Positions 58,583 through 64,000 of a stretch of 64,000 nucleotides of DNA are shown piece by piece. Numbering within the stretch: the first letter of the stretch is position 1; each line of letters begins with the position of its first letter. Source of the stretch: Echinometra lucunter (Eukaryota > Echinodermata > Echinoidea > Camarodonta > Echinometridae). The notes under the pieces were generated by a model. It saw only the letters and a list, made by a program, of their open reading frames with translations, searched no databases and had not been told where the DNA came from. Where the stretch lies: assembly GCA_029962745.1 (NCBI GenBank), contig CM057161.1, forward strand, positions 4,854,400-4,918,399, read 5' to 3'. Made by a program: the position numbers and the translations under genes.

Positions 58583-59082
58583 NNNNNNNNNNNNNNNNNN
58601 NNNNNNNNNNNNNNNNNNNNNNNNNNNNNNNNNNNNNNNNNNNNNNNNNNNNNNNNNNNNNNNNNNNNNNNNNNNNNNNNNNNNNNNNNNNNNNNNNNNN
58701 NNNNNNNNNNNNNNNNNNNNNNNNNNNNNNNNNNNNNNNNNNNNNNNNNNNNNNNNNNNNNNNNNNNNNNNNNNNNNNNNNNNNNNNNNNNNNNNNNNNN
58801 NNNNNNNNNNNNNNNNNNNNNNNNNNNNNNNNNNNNNNNNNNNNNNNNNNNNNNNNNNNNNNNNNNNNNNNNNNNNNNNNNNNNNNNNNNNNNNNNNNNN
58901 NNNNNNNNNNNNNNNNNNNNNNNNNNNNNNNNNNNNNNNNNNNNNNNNNNNNNNNNNNNNNNNNNNNNNNNNNNNNNNNNNNNNNNNNNNNNNNNNNNNN
59001 NNNNNNNNNNNNNNNNNNNNNNNNNNNNNNNNNNNNNNNNNNNNNNNNNNNNNNNNNNNNNNNNNNNNNNNNNNNNNNNNNN
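58583..59082. other. assembly gap, 500 N
   Basis: Exactly 500 N, the conventional length for a gap of unknown size. It lies inside a tandem repeat. Confidence 1.
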
Positions 59083-59083
59083 G

Positions 59084-59210
59084 AAAAATAGATACCACTA
59101 AACAGATTCCCTACTCTCAAAATACCATAAACATTATTACTCAATAGGTTATATATGTACAGTTCCCTCCCTCCTCCCCCATTAAAATAACATGGAAGAC
59201 AAAAACTAGG
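59084..59210. repeat. second copy of the 127-bp segment
   Basis: Starts one base after the gap and matches 50176-50302 almost exactly; see the finding on assembly. Confidence 0.9.
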
Positions 59211-59399
59211 TCTTTTTCCGATAAGATCAAGGTAACTTAGAGCAAAACATGACCTAAAATATTGTCTGTCCCTCTGCCCAAAAGTACTATACACGTAGAT
59301 GAAATTACGAGATGAGATTACGATTTCATATGCTTGGAGTCGAAAGAGTGTTAACTCATACATACATGTACACAGACATGCTTTGAAACAGCTCTCGCT

Positions 59400-59580
59400 A
59401 AGCCCTGAATGCATCAGCTTTCTATCCTCAAATTGGCAATAATTATTTCATTGCCCACTCCTACATGTACAAAGTTTGAAAAAACTTCATAAAACACAAA
59501 CCAATATGAATGAAAATTGCCAATTTGCACATGAAAATAGGGATTGAATATTTCATGAAGCATTGCCAATTTAGAACTTA
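59400..59580. mobile_element. truncated piggyBac-type MITE
   Basis: Interior sequence of the MITE family (AAATTGGCAA, GCCAATTTGCA, GAAAATAGGGATT, TTGCCAATTTA) without its ends; closest to the diverged copy at 62767. Confidence 0.55.
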
Positions 59581-60065
59581 AAGTGATTACACAACATTGG
59601 CTGAAAAATTTGTGATAAATGATCAAGAATAGAATTCTAAGAACAATAACATTAAAAATTTGATGTTTTTTGATCAAAATCAATGCATTTTGGCAAATTA
59701 TTTGTGGCATGGTCATGGTTGACCTCAGAATTTGAGTAAATACATTAAACCAACAGTGAGTAAATGTGGGTACCCAGATAACGTGCACTGCAGTTGATGA
59801 GCACGCTAGACTGTACAATACGTAATATACCTTGGCGCATTTTTGCTAGAATTGCGCGACAAGGTACCCACAATAACGTCACGGGTCAACAGCAGCTGAA
59901 ACTGGGACACCGCGGAGGGCCAAACATAGGCTGAAATCTTACCATATTTTTGGTTATTGCTTGGCAACACGACTATTTTGGAACTTAAGGCAGATGATTT
60001 TCTGGTAATAAAAATATGCTCTTTTAAATGAAGGAACATTGTTCCAGCATTGGGTACACCCTTCA
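59580..60065 (+). repeat. dispersed ~490-bp repeat with GGGTACCC, copy 2
   Basis: Colinear with 25995-26490; see that entry. Joined directly to a truncated MITE. Confidence 0.75.
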
Positions 60066-61270
60066 ATGACTGGCGACAACCAACTTGATATGGGTTCACA
60101 GTCTTCTGGCTCTCAACAAGTGGCCAAGACCGCATTAACAGGAGGTAATGGGGAAGATCATCCCCAAATAACAATACATCATTATGCATGCATGCATGTA
60201 CATTCCCAGAACTCACAAGAACACCATACAAACAGAACGACAGTGAGATACATGTGTACGAGTGAAACAGAGATCCCAGCAGAACATATCGGGGCCTGCA
60301 AGGGCTTGGAGTCCCGTAGGTCATATAGGAACATGTATCTACAGTTTCATGAAAACATCATTTTACCTTTTGTTCAACTCACAGGCAATTTCAGTAACCT
60401 ACATTTTACAGCTAGACCTTCATACAATCTCTTTCATTTGTTTAAGTTACCAGAAAGAAAAATTAAAAATGAAAGGGACTGAAATCGCCCTGCAACCAGC
60501 AGCTGAGACTTCTTGGAGGTATTGAAGGTGTTAGTCATCATGTTTTTCAGATGGCAGATTGAGGGGGGGGGGGAGGAGGGGAGGGGGATATCTGCCTATC
60601 CATGTCCTGCAAATTTATGCCCCTCTTCTGATATACTTGTTCCTCTGGTCAAATGATGCTGAATATTGTGGGAGGGGAATATCTGAATATCTGCCAATCC
60701 ATATCTAGAGGTATACTTGTTACTCTGGTCAAATGGCAAAAGATGTGTCACTGCTCGCAGTCATCGTGCATGCAGAGTAAATTTTGCTGAATACAGGTAT
60801 CATCTAAACTTAAGACTGTTATTGACATGAAACCCAAGGACATGCAAGCCTCTGCATAATTTGTATACCAAACCAATTGATGTTCTCCATGTACTGTATA
60901 ATTTTGACCTTCTCCTACATGTAGCTAAACAGAACAACCTTCTGAACTCCTTGGGGATATGGCAACATTGGGGGCTTTGGCCTAGAGCAGACACATCTAA
61001 AATTCACTCCTGTATTTGAGTACAAGGTCTAAAATGGTGGCGTTACACAACGGCTATGTTTTGCACCTGCATCTACATAAAGTGCATTCCGGACTGGACT
61101 TTGGTTCAATTATATGGATCACGTGTCAATACTGCTGTTTACGTAAGGGAACATTCTAAAGGTGAAGGCAAATTCCTATTATCAAAAATCCATTTGAAAG
61201 AGACTTCATGAATACAATCTTAATACCTTAAATATGAAGGATAGCGGTAATATACAATATATTGCAAGGG
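60066..61270. other. intergenic, nothing recognised
   Basis: Only a G-rich tract at 60564-60590 and near-duplicate lines around 60630 and 60720. Open frames here have no recognised domain. Confidence 0.45.
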
Positions 61271-61274
61271 AAAA

Positions 61275-61450
61275 AATTACACGAGGGCTTGGGGACAATT
61301 CGCCCTCAAAATGCCCAAAAGAGCTCTGGAAAACTTTTTAAAAGCCCCTGAAATTCTCATAGGGTCCAATATAAATTGTAATACAATGTGGAAAATTCGG
61401 GTGGTTGGACTCAAAAGTACATGTAGCCCCGGAAAAAAATTATTAATTTT
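61275..61450. repeat. dispersed ~170-bp repeat, copy 3
   Basis: Same orientation as 22385-22566 (GGGGACAATTCGCCCTCAAA ... GTAGCCCCGG), more diverged. Confidence 0.7.
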
Positions 61451-61779
61451 TCCCCTGATATATTAATATATTCTGTCCTGGAATTGAAACGGAAGAGCAA
61501 CTAATCAGGTAATGGGGCGAAGTCCAAGGTGGTAGGGGTGGGTGGGGGAGGGGGGTCTGTGAACTGAGGGAGAAAATGAACTTGGTAATTGTAATTTGAT
61601 TTCAGTAGGCCTATTTTTTAATAATTATTTTCTAAATCATCAAAAATGCAAATTGCAAAATCGGACAACTGAAGAATAATGAGGGTTCCAGGGATGGGTG
61701 GGGGATGGGTCTGTGAGTTGAGGAGTTTGGGGGAGGCGATCTGTAATCAGTTATACTACTACTATCAAGCAAATTAGAT

Positions 61780-61975
61780 AAACACACTTGATTTTAATGA
61801 TATGATTATGTGTTATACTTTCATGAATTGCATTCCTATTTACTCATTTATGTCCTTTCACTGTTTTTTATTTTCTTTATTGTTATTGTATCATGTTAAA
61901 GAGCCAATGGAAACAAAATTTCTGTGTAATAATATACATGGACCAATAAAGAATCTTGAATCTTGAATTTGCATC
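61780..61975 (+). mobile_element. LINE-like 3' end with (TCTTGAA)n tail
   Basis: AT-rich 3' UTR-like DNA ending AATAAAGAATCTTGAATCTTG, the usual tail of CR1/L2-type elements. Confidence 0.5.
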
Positions 61976-62766
61976 TAGATTTTGAGCAAGATTTTAAAAA
62001 AAGCTAGATATCATCCTGGGCAATTCCACGGTATGGGTGTAATTCCGTTACCAACATTTTTAGACTTTCTGTGCCTCTTTTGTACTCTGCCTCCCTTCTC
62101 ACCATTTAATATTCTGTAAATAAGCCCATTCTTTCATGTGAGCTCTTTCATTCCAACAATTTTATTCTTACATTCATGATATTGTGGTATAACACCTCGG
62201 TGACGGAATTACCAGAAAAAATCGCCAATTTTAAACTTCAAACATTTCTTTTAAAATCAAACATGCATTATACCAACACAGACTAAGATTGTGGAATTCT
62301 TTATTGTTTCAGCTTTTTTTAGTTCAAAGATCTGGCTTAGGGTTATCAAAGTGACTGTTTTCACTATAAATGTGAAGTAAGGTGACTGTTTTTCCGACGC
62401 AGAATTGCCCTCCTGTAAAGGCCAAAAACCTTCATTTAGGATGATTACTGGATACCACACAAGTACACATTTCTGACCTTGTCATTCCTCCAGTGGTACC
62501 GATCTCTCCACCATTAAAAATGAAATTTCAATTACATTAAAACCACTTAAGAGGAGAAATGGACTCACCCATCACGTCTGATGTTATATTTATACAACAA
62601 CAGGAGGCTATTGTTTTCATTTTGGGCACTCTTGTTAGAGAAAAAAAAGCAAGGTAGCCTGCATTTTTCTCCCACTGATCCCACTTGCAGAGTACATGTA
62701 CATGTACATCTAACTATCTAAACAAATGCATGGTACATGCATAGAACAATCAGCTAATTACTTTAA

Positions 62767-63176
62767 CCCCTAGAAGTACAGAGCTTTTTAGAGGTCTAAA
62801 TTAATCATTTTCAATCCTTAAATTGGCAAAAACTATTTTTTTTTTTTCTACTCTTACATAGTTCGAAAAAAAGAAATATAGATATAACATGAACCAAAAT
62901 GAATTTTGATCGTAAAATTTAAGCGGAAACTGCGATTGGAACGTGGAAATAGGGATTACATAATATTCACTGCGTTGCCAATTTAAAGACTCTTATGATT
63001 AGTTACATTTAAACTGCTCTAAATCGAAAACGCAACATTATACTGCTTTGAAAATGGAACCAAAATTTTTAGCAAATTTTTCTCTTTCTACTCATGTATG
63101 ATGTGTGATGGCCAGTATTCTGGACCAACAGATACTGCCAAAACGTCTCCTAAAGGAGCCACTGTAGGTCTATGGG
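62767..63176 (-). mobile_element. piggyBac-type MITE copy E, old
   Basis: 410 bp starting CCCCTAGAAGTACAG and ending GGTCTATGGG, flanked by TTAA at 62763-62766 and 63177-63180. The interior is recognisably colinear (TTGCCAATTTAAAG, TCTTTCTACTCATGTATG) but strongly diverged. Confidence 0.7.
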
Positions 63177-63403
63177 TTAACACACTTTTTAATTTGAAAT
63201 ACGCAAGAGAGAGTGCGTGTGCGTACTAGGCTAGTGCAAACGTGTAGCACACAAAATAATATTTATGTACTTCTCAAGAGAAAAAGATACCTTACAGGCT
63301 CATTCACACATCTAACAGCAAACCTTCATGTAAACTGGCCAGCAAAAGAAAGTACCCACTTCTTTCAAAGGCTGCACACAAAAATTCACCCCATAAAAAT
63401 AAA

Positions 63404-63993
63404 CAATTTTGTACACAGGTATGGTGCAACATCCATTAGTAATCACATACCCAACAGGAAGTGATTATCTTTATTACAAAGAAATAAAATGACATGTACA
63501 GCATCTTGGTCACTGAATCAAAAGTCACAAAATGTAACAGAATGAGCCGTCCAGGTTTTACACAAAAGTCAATGTCAAAAGATGAAATAAACCAGACACA
63601 AACAACAATGTTCAATAATGTGTATGTCCTCCTCCTGCCTGGACACATTCCAGGCATCTCTGACGCATGCTTTGGACAAGTTGTCTGGCGTAGTCCTGGG
63701 GAAGTTCTGTCCATTCCTCCTGCAGAGCTTGGATCAATGTTTGCCGATTGGTAGGAGGCTGTTTCCTTGATCTCACCCGTCTGCCAACATTGTTGTTTGT
63801 GTCTGGTTTATTTCATCCTTTGACATTGACTTTTGTGTAAAACCTGGACGGCTCATTCTGTTACATTTTGTGACTTTTGATTCAGTGACCAAGATGCTGT
63901 ACATGTCATTTTATTTCTTTGTAATAAAGATAATCACTTCCTGTTGGGTATGTGATTACTAATGGATATTGCACCATACCTGTGTACAAAATT
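63404..63993 (-). mobile_element. Tc1-like element, internally deleted, ~200-bp inverted ends
   Basis: Arms 63404-63610 and 63787-63993 are inverted copies with very few differences. Long inverted ends of this size occur in Tc1/mariner IR/DR elements. The centre keeps only the 3' end of the transposase frame. Nearly identical arms suggest recent activity or gene conversion. The right flank is the window edge, so the TA duplication was not checked. Confidence 0.8.
63612..63784 (-). pseudogene. Tc1-type transposase, C-terminal 56 residues
   Basis: Minus-strand frame ending at TGA 63614-63612 reads PPTNRQTLIQALQEEW, ELPQDYARQLVQSMRQRC and QAGGGHTHY, the usual Tc1/mariner C-terminus (...L..EW..IPQ..I..L..SM..RC..V....GGHT.Y). 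The DDE catalytic part is deleted, so no activity is possible. Confidence 0.85.
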
Positions 63994-64000
63994 GCTAATT

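Noticed and set aside
58459..59414. long frames across the gap
   Set aside because: They consist of N.

Overview
This is eukaryotic, intron-rich, AT-leaning DNA crowded with transposon relics. It most likely comes from a marine invertebrate deuterostome, with an echinoderm (sea urchin type) as the best guess. That guess rests on a 13-exon animal gene with GT-AG introns, many TACATG-rich stretches, a sea-urchin-TU-like foldback element, and abundant FLYWCH, piggyBac, gypsy and TatD relics. The species is inferred, not demonstrated.

The one complete gene is the AAA+ ATPase AFG2A (SPATA5) on the minus strand, from the ATG at 33579 to the stop at 9819. I placed all 13 coding exons. Every junction has a GT donor and an AG acceptor, and phases join without a break into 957 codons (956 residues plus stop). 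Both AAA modules are intact. The introns hold nearly all classes of non-autonomous repeat found elsewhere in the window. Two tandem duplications overlap coding boundaries of the gene: the end of the last exon (9.2-9.9 kb) and the exon 5 splice donor (27.15-27.31 kb).

1-9 kb is a transposon junkyard. A piggyBac-like copy starts with TTAA/CCC ends at about 1473 and carries a FLYWCH zinc finger. It is split by about 3.5 kb holding a Ty3/gypsy integrase with a C-terminal PHD finger, an antisense SKP2 F-box fragment and a TatD nuclease tail. All are broken by stops or frameshifts. LINE 3' ends follow. Five 400-410 bp MITEs with TTAA-type target duplications are spread over the window; those best preserved share their ends with the piggyBac copy.

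33.6-46.1 kb: a probable AFG2A promoter, microsatellites and C-rich imperfect repeats, then about 10 kb without coding sequence. This stretch may be the long 3' UTR of a minus-strand gene whose last exon (46046-46098) could encode a prenylation tail ending CVIL. Nested within it are a SINE, a CACTA-like foldback inside that SINE, and other foldbacks.

46-64 kb is repeats only: piggyBac MITEs, a Helentron-like element, a 37-bp hairpin minisatellite, a tRNA-like locus, a giant foldback (52.0-58.6 kb) with tandem-repeat outer ends running into a 500-N gap, and a deleted Tc1-like element with 200-bp inverted ends at the right edge.
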